Shown piece after piece: positions 11,358-23,632 of a stretch of DNA of 64,000 bases. Source of the DNA: Gaeumannomyces sp. JS-464 (lineage: Eukaryota; Ascomycota; Sordariomycetes; Magnaporthales; Magnaporthaceae); contig NGZR01000002.1 in NCBI GenBank assembly GCA_002197995.1, forward strand, positions 1,860,001-1,924,000, written 5' to 3'. The notes below the pieces were generated by a model. The model worked only from the letters and a program-made list of their open reading frames with translations, had not been told where the DNA came from and ran no database searches. The position numbers were made by a program, and so were the translations under genes. Positions within the stretch are counted from its first letter, which is position 1. Every line of letters begins with the position of its first letter.

Positions 11358-13162
11358 ATGTACATTCCTATAGGATCCGTGCCATCCAGCCTGGATGAGC
11401 TGGTGGGCGATCTCGAGCGGCGTCAGGCCCGAGGAGGCGCCGCGAGCGTGGCATCGGCCTCCACTAACGGTGCCCAGTCGGTCCAGTCCAACAACACCAA
11501 CTCGACGAGAGGCCGTGGTGGTGCCAACCTGCGCCAGCACGCGAGTTCCTGTCGGCCGAGAGCCCCGGAAGCATCGAGACCTCGTTTCCGACCTCGAGAC
11601 AAGGCAGATCCGTGGCGACGCCGGTAGCGTGGCCTCTGCTGCCACTGACGGTGGCCGGTCGGTCCAGTCCAATAACACCAACTTGACCAGGGCGCCCGTC
11701 AGCCCCCTCCGCCAGCCCGGATTCCTGTGGGCTCCCAGCCACGCAGCATCGATGAGCTCCTTTCCGATCTCGAAACCCGCCAGGTCCGAGGAGACGCAGC
11801 CAGCGTAGCTTCCGTGTCCACCAACGGTGCCCGCTCTGTTCAGTCCAACAACACGAACTCGACCAGGGGTGCCCGTCAGCCCGCGCCGCCGGCCCGGGCC
11901 CCCATTGGAGCCCAGCCTCGCAGTATCGATGAGCTTCTCTTTGACCTCGAGAGACGCCAGGTCAGGGGTGGAGGGGCAGCGAGCGTGGCGTCGGCTTCCT
12001 CCAACGGCGTCCAGTCTGTCCAGTCCGCCGCGACCAACAACACCAACAACACCAACTCGACCCGCGGTGCCCGTCAGCCCGCGCCGCCAGCCCGGATCCC
12101 CATCGGAGCCCAGCCGCGCAGCCTCGCCGAGCTCGTGGGCGACCTTGAGCGGCGCCAGGTGGCCGAAGGCGATGCTGCCAGCGTCTCGTCTGTCTCGACC
12201 AACAAGGCCAAGTCGGTCAAATCGAACAAGGCATCCTCCGGGGCCGCGCCTGCGCCTACTGCTTCCCCCTCCGCCCTGCCGACGTCGGCGCCCGCCATCA
12301 CGACGGCGCCCGCCATCACGACGGCGCCCGAGTCCAGCTCGTCGCCGTCGCCCGCGCCTCCCGCCAACAGTCCTTCCGTCTCGAGCGCAAACCCGGTGCA
12401 GAACCCCGCGGCGCCGCTCCCCTCAACGGCCGCTCCCGTCGTGGCATCGCCATCCCCAACCACGCTCCTGACCCGCGTTTCGTCGTCGCCTGGGGCGGCA
12501 CTGCTATGCCCGACATGCGGCTGTCGTCCTCGACCGGCCCGGCGGGCCCCATCGCGACGGTCCTGCCGCCCGCCAGCGAACTCCCCGGCGGCCCATCCCC
12601 GGTGGGCTCGGCCAACAGCGAGATCGGGCCGCAGGGTGGCGCGCCCATGGGGACGAGCATGATGGTTGGCGTCATCTTCGGCTCCGTCATCGGCGCCGCT
12701 ATCGTCGTGGCCTTCCTTTTCGTCTGCTGCGTTCGCAGGCGACGCGCCAAGGCCGAGCGCGAGTCCCAGCTGGCTATGGCCGCCGCCGCGTCGCAGTACC
12801 CGGACGAGAAGGCTAAGAGGCCCGTCACCGACTGGGAGGACCGCCTGTACGGCTCCGCCAACCGGAGCACGGGCGCCGGATTCTCCGAGAAGGCCAAGAG
12901 CATCCTCGTCGTTCCCTGGAAGCTACTCTCGGGCAACCGCGGCAGCCAGGAGCCGCCCCCGGTGCTTCCGGAGCTGCCCCTGCCGCCCAAGCTGGGAGGG
13001 AACGCCGGCCCCGCCAGCACGCGCTACTCTAAGCGTTCGACGGGCCTGACGACGCTGGACGAGACGCAGTTCAAGACGTACAACAACCTCGTCGGCCGCT
13101 CCAACCCCAAGAAGCCCGTGGCGTTTGACAACCCTTATTTCCAGCGCGACGAGTGGAAATAA
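11358..13162 (+). CDS. Repeat-containing single-pass membrane protein (paralogue 2), frame-broken
   Basis: The ectodomain holds five imperfect repeats of roughly 50-60 residues. Each has IG(S/A)QPRSIDEL, then a block like DLERRQVRGG, then AASVASxSxNGxxSVQSNNTNSTRG, and a Pro-rich linker. A Ser/Pro/Thr stalk follows, then the membrane span SMMVGVIFGSVIGAAIVVAF, an RRRR cluster, and the tail RYSKRSTGLTTLDETQF...QRDEWK shared with the paralogue at 7685. The repeats fall in different frames. Repeat 1 is in one frame; repeat 2 is shifted +1 after about 11512-11525; a lost G in the run at 11690-11692 restores the first frame; another single-base loss near 12480-12505 precedes the membrane span. Correcting these gives about 601 residues. 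The conserved repeat sense in each frame shows all are coding. Function unknown; the repeated SID/DLE blocks may be oligomerisation or ligand modules (inference). Confidence 0.6.
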
Positions 13163-14473
13163 GGAGGGGGCGATAGAGAGAAAGGGAGATGGCCCAAGAG
13201 CGGCTATATCAAAAAGTGGCCGCCAGCTTACTAGCCAGACCACAGTCTAGTTTTTTTCTTGGTACATAAGCAAACATTGCAGCGAGTTCCTCACCATCGA
13301 CGACGTGGTGTGCCAGTCCTTACTGTTCACTTCAAGCCCTTGTACATTCGTTTTTGACACAAACCACCTACTTCTCGGTGTTCCTGGCTTCTGTTCTTTT
13401 TGAGGTCGTCGAGCCCGGGGACTTATACCCTTACAAAAAAAATACCCGTCCGGCAAGAAATAGATTTTCCTTTGGCCCACGGAAAGATATATTCTTCTTC
13501 TAGCCCTTTTTGTTCCTCCGGCCTTCATATCTGGATAGAGTAATTTGGTATTCCGTGTTTAAGATGCGATAATGGGAACGAGATCTAGTGTGATACTGCT
13601 TGGCCTACAGATGTAAAGGTTCCGTGTGCTGCACGTGTGGCGAAGGGGGAAAAGGACCTGCTGGATGCCTTGCTTCCTTGGCGTTGCCACGACGAGTCAG
13701 TGGCGGCAAGGTGAAGAAGAAGAAAAAAAAAAAAGACGCAAGAAATGCGAAAAAGAGCCAAGGCAGCCGCAGGTCATGCCCCTCCAACGTCCTTGACTCG
13801 GCTCCGGCGGCGCCTAGTCGGGCAACATCAGCTGCGCTCACGGGGATCGGTTTCAGGGGCAGGTGGGGCAGAGTCGCGGGGCTCGGCAATAAGACGGGCT
13901 TGTCAATTCAGCTCAGCTGCCGCCTCGCCTGGGGTGGGTGATTCGAGTGATGGCGAGACAGGGCTGCCCGCTGGCGGGTGGCTGGCTGGCTAGCTGGGCA
14001 CGGGCACCTGGGCTGGCTGACGTGGGGGGTTGTTTTGCGGTTCAGCAGCCGAATGTCACGCCGACACTATGTGCAAACACAACACAAAAACCTCCGAAAG
14101 GCAGGGTTGGGGTCAATCCCTTGCCAGGGGAGATTAGAGGAAATTCACGTCTCAAGTCACGCCAGGAGCGGAGGGGACGGGACCAAATAATAAGAGTCAT
14201 AGGTTCGTGTTCAGTATGTATGGACGTATGCTTCACGCAAGAAAAAATATGTACAAAAGGTTTGAACAGTGACACCAACTCCTCAACCGCAGCCCTCCAC
14301 CAACCCCGGCTAGCACATCGCCGGCCTCGGGCTGCTGCAAAGCAAAATCCAAACGAAAGAAGTGACCTAGCCATATATGATGGCGCTTCCTCGATTCTCT
14401 CCTCCATCTGAGCATGTCACTCAACAAGTCAAGCGAGCAGCTCGTCCGCTTCGCCACAGATGGTAGTGGTGAT
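13163..14473. other. Intergenic, 3' flanks of membrane protein and protease
   Basis: Convergent gene ends. An A-run (kkkkk-coding purine tract) lies near 13720-13736. No gene or structured element is recognised. Confidence 0.5.
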
Positions 14474-15919
14474 TTAAGCAGAGGGGTTACCGTTAAAGGC
14501 GAGCAGGTTGACGGTGCCCGAGGGGATGCTTGAGATGAGGCCGCTCTGGGCAGTGGACTTGATGTAGTCGCAAAGAGCAGTTCCGCTGCGGGGGCCCAGG
14601 AAGCTCAGGAGGTAGGCGCCAAGACCGCAGATGTGGGGCGAGGCCATGCTGGTGCCGGAGATAGTGTTCTAATGGTACATTGCTGTTAGCATCTGTCTCC
14701 CAGAATTAAGCGTAGGAGTAGAAACGGTTATGAACGGCCTCTTACGGTGGCGGAGTTGCTGCTGCCGATCCAGGCGCTCAGGACGCTGGTGCCGGGGGCG
14801 AAGACATCGACGACGGGGCCGTAGTTGGAGAAGCTGGAGCGGGCGTCGCTCGAGGTGGTGGCGCCGACGGTGCAGACGAGGGGCTCATTGGCGGGCGAGG
14901 TGTTGGCGGCGTTGGTGTTGCTGTTGCCGGCGGCAACGGCCAGGAAGTGGCCGGCGTTGACGACGGCACGGGCGGCGGCGTTGAGGGAGGCGCTGTTGCC
15001 GCCACCCAGGCTCATGTTGACGACGACGCCCTTGGGGCAGCTGCGGCGGGGCGCGTCGGCGACGACGTAGTCGAGACCGCCGACGACGCTGGCGGTGCTG
15101 CCCGAGCCGCTAGAGTTGAGGACCTTGACGGCGTACAGGGTCGCGGCCTTGGCGACGCCGTAGCGGGTACCTGGAAGATTGCGCGTTAGTCGACAGGCAA
15201 TCTTTGTCCGAGACGGAGAGGCATAGAGACTTACCAGCGACGGTACCAGAGACGTGGGTGCCGTGGCCGTGGCCATCGGAGTTGGTGCTGTCGATGGTGC
15301 TGCACAGATGTCAGCGGGAGGGGCCGGGGTCAGGGGGTTGCCAGAGGGCCGGGAAATAAGGAGGTCTTACTTGGTGCCCCAGGTGGCACGTCCACCGAAG
15401 TCACGGTGGGAGACCTGGATGCCGGTGTCCACAATGTAGGCGCAGACTCCGCTGCCGGCGGAGTCATCGTACGTGTAGGTGGTGGAGTCAGAGTCCCGGT
15501 TGGAGAGGCGGGCAAGACCCCAAGGAGCATCAGTCTGTGAGACGTAGGCGCTGATGTTCACCTCGGCGTTCTCCTCGATGTAGTCGACCTGCAGGGATTC
15601 GGTCAGTACGAGATACATCAGATGGCAGCTGACCACACCCAATCAGGGGGAACAGCGGCTTGTGACCTACCTCGGGGGAGCTCTTCAGAGCCTTGAGCTC
15701 GTTGGCGCTAAGCTTAGCAGCGAAGCCCTTGAGGGTCTCAAAGTTGTGGGTCTTCTCAACGCTCGACATCAGTGCGGTGAACTCCTCGCTGAAGGTCGTG
15801 ACACCATCATTCTTGAGCATGACGATGTAGGAGCCGGGAATGGCCTTGCCGGAGCGAGCCTGCAGGACGGGGGCGGCCGCAGCCAGGGAGAGGAGCGATA
15901 GGAAGGCGACGGGACGCAT
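14474..15919 (-). CDS. Secreted subtilisin-like serine protease (S8A, proteinase K type)
   Basis: Five exons: 15919-15671, 15588-15371, 15299-15235, 15170-14746 and 14668-14474, all with GT-AG introns, joining to 1152 nt or 383 residues, the usual size. A signal peptide ([18 protein letters not shown]) is followed by an I9 pro-inhibitor domain ([12 protein letters not shown]...FAAKLS). The mature enzyme probably starts near [16 protein letters not shown]. The catalytic triad is Asp137 (YIVDTGI), His168 ([10 protein letters not shown]) and Ser326 ([10 protein letters not shown]); the last lies in exon 5, so the un-spliced ORF would look dead. The oxyanion Asn is in VAAGNSNTN. The enzyme is a broad-specificity extracellular endopeptidase that digests host or substrate protein. 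It has no frame breaks, and its mature-domain exon uses a C-ending, GC-rich codon set. Confidence 0.93.
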
Positions 15920-18900
15920 ATTGGCGGCAGAGGGGAAAGATGATCGACAAGACCGGAAGTCAGGGGCTGGTGAGCAAAGAGGGTAAACGGGGGTTGAAGC
16001 TCCGGGTTGCGGCAGCGGTGACAAGTCTTGGGAACGAAGATCAAAGCCGGGAAGGGGATCTTGGCTGCTGAAGGGTAAATTAAGATAGATGAAGCGGCGG
16101 AATCCTGCCACTATTTATGACCGTCCGTGGCCCTTTCATGGATGGCTGCGTCAAGAACAACACCGCGAGCCCGAGCACCCTGTGTCTGCCCAAGACTCTA
16201 TCACCTTCCCAACACAGTTGTCAGGCCGACGCGAGCGTCCACACGCTGCCGACGAGGATACCTTCCTTCCTGAGCAGACATAGCGCCCTTGGGTAGCGGC
16301 GGAGGTCGTAGCTGGTACGGGGACGGCGAGCAGGGATCAAAGCGACTGTTGATTGGGGCGAGGGCTATACGCCGCGCAGGAGTCCCCGCGAGACACCTTG
16401 ATGGGGCCTGTATTCTCTTCGCTAGAGCGCAAAAGGATGTATGCCGCCGCGGTGGGGGCTGCGCGGACGGTGACGGGGCAAGGCGGGCAGGCTGCGCGCA
16501 ATGGGCGCAGGTCGAGCCGAGGGGAGGCTATCGACCTGTAGAGCCCAGCGGGGAAATGGGTGGTGCTGATCTCGTTCAGGGGGCTAGCTGGCTGCTCTTG
16601 GCGGGCGGGTGATGTTATATTGGGGTCAGTCCAAGATGGCAGGTCGCCACCGAGATGGCGCTGACCCGGTTGAGAAGCTCGTTCGCGAGATGCCCTCAGG
16701 GTCACATCGAGTCTCGGGGCGCGTGATCAAAGGAGAAGGTCGCGGCCTCGAGGGAGGGAAGATGTGGTTGCAGTGCAGCAGGAGGGGGACGGCCGAGGGC
16801 ATAAACAGAGGGGAAGACAGAAACGAGAAGAGAGTCGGTGACATGGGGATGCTGGATGGAGGAGGACTGGCCATCAGGGTTGTGGGGTATTGCGGCCGGC
16901 CGGGTGGTGCGCGCGGAAGCGAAAGTATGAGATGCTTGGGGGAGCCAAGTACCGTTTCCATCCTCCATCTTCATCCGGCTGAGCCAGTTTATCCAGCTTT
17001 TCGGTTGGCGGTTCAGCGAGAACTCGCACTCGCCACCGATGGAACCGGGGAGCAAGGCGAGCGATCCGGAGCCTTGCCGCAATCCTCCGACCAAGGTTGC
17101 AGAGGAGTCCCTGCTGTAGGCTTGCTGTGGCTTCAGTGCCGTCGCCAACGTCCCTCCATCCCCCTTGTGCCACTCTGCCAACTCAGCCGAAGCCATGAGA
17201 TAGGCGTCTTCGGGACGATCCTTGGAAAGCACTCGTAACGCCAGCTCCGCTAAGTTCCCTCGAGGCAGTGCCGACATGGGTCTCGACGATAAGGATACAT
17301 ACGGCGGGCCGTGAGAGCCTTCCCTGGGCTAATGGCAGAAGTGCTGTGCCGGGGAGGGGGAGGAGAGTGGGCACCGAGGGAGCCGGACGAGGAAACAAGG
17401 GTGTGGCGTTGGATCAGGGCGGCTAATGATGGATCAATGGAGGCCCCGCCAGCCAACAGCACGCCATGGCCGGCCTGGGCTCACGTCCCGTACATCCCTA
17501 AATCACAACTCTTTCGAGCTTGGCGAGCTTTTCAATCTGCCGGAGAAAGAAAGAAAAATGACAGACAGCTACGACATATGGTCCCTTCGCTATCAGTGAG
17601 CACCCAGACAACTCCGAGCGGTTCGACGTGGCGACTGGCTGCCCTCCAACCCCACCATCGTCGCATTTGACGCACTCAGACCCAGGGTTGTCGCTTGCAC
17701 CAGGCCAGTGCCAAAAAAAAGTGCTCTTAATCCGCCAACAGGCCCCCGAAGCTGGCACCCAAGACTCTCGGCGATGGCGACAAGCCAGCGAACCACCTCG
17801 AGAACCCCCTCTGGGCCGCCGCGAGTGGCTCAGTGGTCACGCCTTTGCAGGGATCGCACAGATCAGATGCGCCAAGCTCTCCGCCCCAGTCGCCCTCCAC
17901 GTCGGACCTTGGCCAGATTGCCAGGCTGCTATCAAAGCCAAGAGGCCTTATTTACGTCCTTCCTCTTTGGGAATTGACTGCGCACTTTTTTGAGCCACGG
18001 GAGTGCGACAATGCGAGAGCGCAGAGACGGAAATCGCAACACCGCAGAAGCTTCGGTTAGGTAGCTAGCAGGTGAAATGGGCGGTAGGTATGCTCTGGGG
18101 TAGGTGGTCTTTGGCTGGCAAACTTTCCGCGAATGCCAGTCAACGGCATCAGATGACCACCTCACAAAGACAGGCAAACCCCCTGCTGCCAGTGCTTCTC
18201 CAGATACAGATGATGCGTCCCATCTGCCGAGACCCCGACTCGAGACCCTGATATTGGCGGGGCACTTCGCGCTATCTCTCCCCGCCCCATTGCGTGACGA
18301 ACCTGATCGATCGCTTGCTGCACCCCTGCACACCAGTGCCGTCTGCCCGGCGTGGGGCCGCCAGCCAGACAAGCCAAATTCTCCGTCCAACAAAATATCA
18401 ACATTGGTCCATCGGGACCAAACCCCCTGGCTGCCCGGCCACCACCACGCCTTCATCGTTCCGGACAGTTCCTCGGACAGGCTCCTGTTACAGATAACTG
18501 CGTTGTGGAAATGGACGATTTCTGGCGCCCAGGCCACCGCCAACCACAGCCAAGGAATGGCTGGCTATCAACCCGCCTAACCCCCACATCGGTCACAACT
18601 CTTGGTTCCCATGTGCCGGTGATTTCTCGGTCCCAACCCCGCAAAGGGCCAAGTGCTTCGCCCCATGGCAGGACTAGCCAGGGTCCCCGCAAGCCTGCAC
18701 GGAAGTACATATCGCTGGTCCAGCGTGCTATATTGCTGAAGAGAGTTTGTCCTGTGGGACCCGATGATTGTCCTGAATGGGAAAAGCAGCACGCCATGTC
18801 TCATGCAGTGCAACCCCGTGTGACATAGCCACTCACAAAGCTCCGCCAATCCCTAGGCGTCCCGTGGGTGTTATCTCTTGTCTTCTCTCTCTTGTGCAGG

Positions 18901-20739
18901 CCCCGATCTATCATTCTAGCAATCTGGCTGCATTGGCTTTGGCACGCTGCCGATCTCCGTACGCTTTTGGACCAATATCCGCTGCCCCTTTCAGCCTCCC
19001 CAAACTCGAGCCTCCGACACTCCAGAACGCTTCATAGACAGATATGCAGAGTAACCCACCTTGACGATACGAGCGGCGGCATGCTAGTTTACCCTTCGGT
19101 GAGCGGATCAGGACTGCGCGGCAGCTGCCTTCCTCTTTGGATGAGCGCCCATTCTGTTCGGGAAGGAGGCCCGGGCAAGGCCTGCCGATAGCCGCTTGGT
19201 CGAACATGATAGGAATATCATGTCATGATGGTTGCTTCGTTGAGCCTGATCTGTGAGGCTTCAGTCAGCGACCACTGCTCTCTCTCTCTCCTCCCTTTTC
19301 GGGCTGCCGAGACTCAAGCTATCCACGACCTATTGCCAGCTTCTTCGGTTGTGGTTGAGATAACGAAGTAACGCGTCATTGCTGTCATTAGTAAATGAGA
19401 AAGTCATAGAATAGGAGAGCACTGTCTGATTAGAGCCTTGAATCGGTGGCCAAGAGTGTGCACAAACGTGGGTTCATGTCGTCGCCCTCTGAAGTTGCGA
19501 GCAAGTCACACTCCACACCGTGTTCACAAACTAATTACAGCAACCGGCATGGGGTGCAACCGGCACGTCCCGCCGCGCCTGCAGTGATGACTGACGGCTG
19601 TCATCCCCGTCTCCCCCCGCCTGGTTGGTATGACCAATGACGGAGCCGTCTCTGGCTCTCTGCTGTGCACATCCGCGAGCTGAACCGGGTTGAACGGGCG
19701 GTGGGTGGATGGGCCTCCCGGATAAAGGATCCGGTTCCAGTGGACTGCGGTTGGCGACGGCGGGCCGCTTGGCGTCCTATTATTGGCGCCAACGCTTTGC
19801 CACAGTCGAGCTTGGGCGTGGTACCTCCGGCTCGGCATACTGGACTGTTACACGTTACGATAAAGTTGAGAGGCGGTAGTCATTATCTGTGGGCAAGACT
19901 GGTAATAACAAGGTTTTAAGCACATTAAAACTTTGTGAATTGCTCTACGTGCCTTTGAAAGTGAGCGTTTTTGTGAAGAAGTTCGCGTAAATAAAGCCAA
20001 TGAAGGTAGGTAGGTACCGTAGGTACCTATGTCACCAACAGGCCTCCCCGAGATAAAAGCCGGGGTCATAAAAGTAACAACCCCCAGGTAAGTCGCTGTA
20101 CCTGCGCTGCGCCACTTTCACACCGTCTCCCCAGCCCGGACTTTATCGAGACAGATATATGAAAAGGTGGACGTAACCCGAAGAGGACATAGTTTCAACC
20201 TGCTCGCAAGCAACCGACCGTGCCCTGTTAAACGCTTTGGGGATGTAACCCTCCTTATCAATGACCCGGAAGGTTCCCAGGCCAAGTTTATTTTTATTTT
20301 TATATTTTTATTTATATGTATATAGATATCTTTTCCATACCTTTTAGCTTAGAGTCCCCAGTTCTTCGAAAATGTTTTGCTCAGGCTTTACGGAAGGAAT
20401 ACAGGTTCGACGGGACACCGACTGTGTATCGCTTTAAAAGAGATGATCCAACGGTGATGGGATCAATTCTCCGCATCCTTCCCCACCAATGTGTCGACAT
20501 CTCGTTATCCATCGGCCCGAAAACTCCCGCAAAGTCTTGCGATCCAGTCGGATAAGCCGACTGTGAATTGCATAGTGCCGCCCAACCTTGGAACGTGTTC
20601 TTTCTCCTAAGGTTGAGACACAAATCAACCTAAAGGTTAAATTATACAACCTGTCACATGGCACGTATCCAATGCTGGTCTGAACATACAGAGTACCGAT
20701 TTTTTGACCTTGATAATGCTTACCCCATTCCTACCTCCC
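15920..20739. other. Long intergenic region without a convincing gene
   Basis: Apart from the protease promoter I see no gene with domain or splice support in 4.8 kb. A short AT-rich patch lies at 20281-20340 (tttttatttttatattttt). A gtaggtaggtacc-type palindromic microrepeat lies at about 20006-20030. Open frames such as 17932-18543 (minus) have no recognisable content. Confidence 0.5.
16111..16120 (-). promoter_or_regulatory. TATA-like element of the protease gene
   Basis: On the minus strand the sequence reads tcataaatag about 190 bp before the protease ATG. It is the only TATA-like string in an otherwise GC-rich upstream region. The position fits a promoter with a CT-containing leader, but the assignment is by eye. 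Confidence 0.35.
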
Positions 20740-22532
20740 CTAGTACACGTATACGAACTCGTCGTTCTGCCTGTCCGTCATATCGAGGAAAGCGTTTTCG
20801 CCAAGCCTCACGGCGCCCTCGGCGGCCTCGCTGCTGTCCTCGGCCTGGGCGCCGCTGTAGGTGTGCTGCATGGACAGGTCCGCAATGTCCCTCGGCTTCC
20901 CGTTCAGCACGCGCCTGTTGCCCTGCCGCCTGTTGAGGAAGACGAGGTCGAGCGTTGTCAGGCCAATGGTGGCGACGAGGGCGCCGGCCACGCCCATGAC
21001 CTTTGTCAGGCCCGGGCGGTACCCCGGCGCGTCGGCTGCGTTGAACAGCAGCGGGCCGATCATCTGCCCCGCGGCGCTGCCGGCGTTGTACAGCGACATG
21101 ATGACCGACTTCTTGGTCTGGCCCGCCGTGTTGGCGATCATCCACGACGCCAGCAGCGGGTTGCCGCCAAACACAAACGCCAGCATGTAGTAGGCGACCA
21201 GCAGGGGCGGGATGGTGGCGCGGTCGAGCAGGAACAGCATGATGCTCCCCGCCAGGACGGGCAGCATGATGACGGCGAGGAAGGCCGACTTGATGCGGAA
21301 GCGGTGGGCGGCCCAGCTGGAGCAGATGATGACCAGGACCTGGACGATGCCGAAGGGGATGTTGAGCAGGCTGGCGCGGTAATTGTCGAAGCCAAACCCG
21401 GCTATAACGATAGGGCCAAAGGTGTTTGTGACGACGGCAATCAAATTGATGCACAGGGCGATGCCGACAAACAGCCACGTCTTGGGCTCGAGCAGAGCCT
21501 CCTTGACGTGCGCCATCTTGAACTCGCGGCTGCCGGTGCCCGTCTGGTTGGCGCGCAGGCGCTCGAGGGCCATGAGCTTCTCGCGCTCCGATAGGAAGCG
21601 GGCCGAGGCGATGTCGTTGTCGAGCACGTAGTAGGCGACGGGCGCGGTGGCGACCGTCATGAGGCCGACGAAGAGAAAAAGGATCTGCCAGCTATGCAGG
21701 CTACCCTGGATGTGGCTGAGGCCGTACGACAGGGCGGCGGCGAACATGGTGGAGATGCCGTTGGTGCCGTACCAGAGCGCGACGCGCAGCGGCTGCTCGG
21801 CGCGGCGGTACCACTGCGACGTGATGACGGAGAACAGGGGCAGGCAGCCGGCCTCGAACAGGCCGAGCAGGGCGCGCGTGACCATCAGGCCGGCGTAGCT
21901 GTGCGACGCGGCCATGCAGGCCTGGGCGGTGCCCCAGCCGAAGACGAGGGCGGGCATGAGGATGCGGTGCGGGACGCGCACGATCAGCCACGACGAGAAG
22001 GGCTGCCAGGCCAGAGTTACGATGGCCGAGATGGAGCTGACCATGGAGTATTGGTCACCCGTCAGGTTGGTGTCGGTGCGCAGGCCGAAGATGGCGCCGT
22101 AGCCCAGGACGGACTTGTCAAGGATCTGGAGGAAGTAGACCCAGACGAGGATGGCGAGGATGCGCTGGTCGGTCTTGCGGAGGATGCGCTTGTTCTGGTT
22201 GGTGGGAAGGAAGGAAAAGGTCAGTTGCTGGACACCTAGGCTGGAGGAAGGAAGCCAACAGGCTCGGATCCGGGCGTGACACTCACATCTTCCTCGGTGA
22301 CCTCAATGTGCTGTGTCCCAATCAGCTGGGCCGCCGTGTCGCCGTGGCGGTCGGCCACCGCCTTCAGGTTGGCCTCGCCATCTCGGTCCTCGAGCTGCTG
22401 CGCGCAGACAGTCTTGTTGGCCTCGCCTAGACTCATGTTGCCTCGTGGTCGGGTCGGATGGGTCGACGACGTGTCGTGGGCGAGGAGAGCCGTGGCCTCC
22501 GAGTCAAGGTTGACGGCGGGCCGGCTCAACAT
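20740..22532 (-). CDS. MFS transporter, anion:cation symporter / allantoate-permease-like
   Basis: Exon 1 is 22532-22287 and exon 2 is 22194-20740, with a gtgagt...aaccag intron; total 566 residues. The N-terminal 85 residues are cytoplasmic and acidic (HIEVTEED). The first span follows NKRILRKTDQRILAILVWVYF, then the DKSVLGYGAIFGL loop typical of the ACS/Dal5-type family. The MFS signature between spans 2 and 3 is present in the form LIVRVPHRILMPALVFGWG, and GLFEAG follows in span 4. A long central loop (LSEREKLMALERLRANQTGT) separates the two six-helix halves, and RSLYNAG-like GSAAGQMIGPLLF lies in the C-terminal half. Family members import small organic anions such as allantoate, nicotinate or other acids; the substrate cannot be read from sequence. 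The next gene on the same strand is an FAD monooxygenase, so joint use of an aromatic or heterocyclic substrate is possible (inference). Confidence 0.88.
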
Positions 22533-23632
22533 CTTATGCGCGAAGCCGGAGGGTCGCTCCCCTCCCTACAGCTGATTTAACTTTGTCGCGACCGTCCCCA
22601 ATTTGCGTGAAACCCCAACCACCAAAGGCAATCGTCACGGGACCGGCCATCGCTCGTAAGCTATTATCCGGATCCTGCCCGCCTTTTCGCCAGGATGGAG
22701 GAGGAGGGCAGGGAGCATTCCCCGTTCCTCCACCGGCAAATGGGGCGTCGGTGAGGGGAAGTGAGGCAATGGGCGCGGAGAACTGGGGAATGACGGACGT
22801 CGGGGAGCCACTCCACGAGGAATCATCCCATGTCATGGGTGGGGGCCCCCGCTGCCGCGAGGTTCAGCGTCGTGTTGGGTGCTGAGAGTTTATTGATTGG
22901 ATGGCCCTGACGATGAAGTGCAGCCGGCGCGTCAGCAAGCCCACAGAATATTGCAGCCATGAGAGGCGCGAGCGCCAACACCGCAGCTTCGACATGAACA
23001 ACCCGCGAGTCATCAACTCTGGGCGCGTGCGCAGAAGCCACTGCAAAAGCAAGAGCTGGAGCCGCCACCGAGGCTTGGGCCAGTGCTATATGAAGCTTTG
23101 TGATGGGTTCAATTGAAGAGAACTCAACTTGTTGGCCCCCTGCCATTTCCTCGTGTCGAGACCGTTCAGTCCAAGCATTGCTGGCAAGCCACTCCCGGCT
23201 CGGCAGAGATCCAAGTGCCGACCAGGGCAAAGGGTCGTGCCGCGAGGGCCAAAATTGCCCAGTCGGGGAGGTGGGCACGACGTCGGTAGGCACGTTGTCG
23301 TCCCGCTAACAGGATCATGGCTGGCGCGCGACAGATGGGCCATTAACCGTCAAGTGCCTGTCTAACCGCTCTACCCGCGAGCTAATGCCGAGCTCGCCGA
23401 CGGGATTTGTCCGGAGCGCGGTGGCGCTCCCACGCCAGATGCACGCCAAGAGACAAGATCGTCGCACGGAAAGAGTTGATGGTGGTCATCCTCGGTCGGT
23501 TGGATGCGGAGAAGAAAATCGCGAGGACCGAATGTCACCATTCAATAGCGACAACGAGATGCGACAATGAAACCCGCCAACGAATTATCTAGGTAGGTAA
23601 ATAATGCCATGAATACACTGGACGGAACAGTT
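22533..23632. other. Intergenic, transporter promoter and monooxygenase 3' flank
   Basis: GC-rich, with no gene recognised. Several open frames on both strands lack domains. It holds the upstream region of the transporter. Confidence 0.45.

Noticed and set aside
20704..21594. Long plus-strand frames opposite the transporter
   Set aside because: Composition (Gln/Ala/Asp/Arg-rich) is that of an antisense reading of the MFS gene; no domain.
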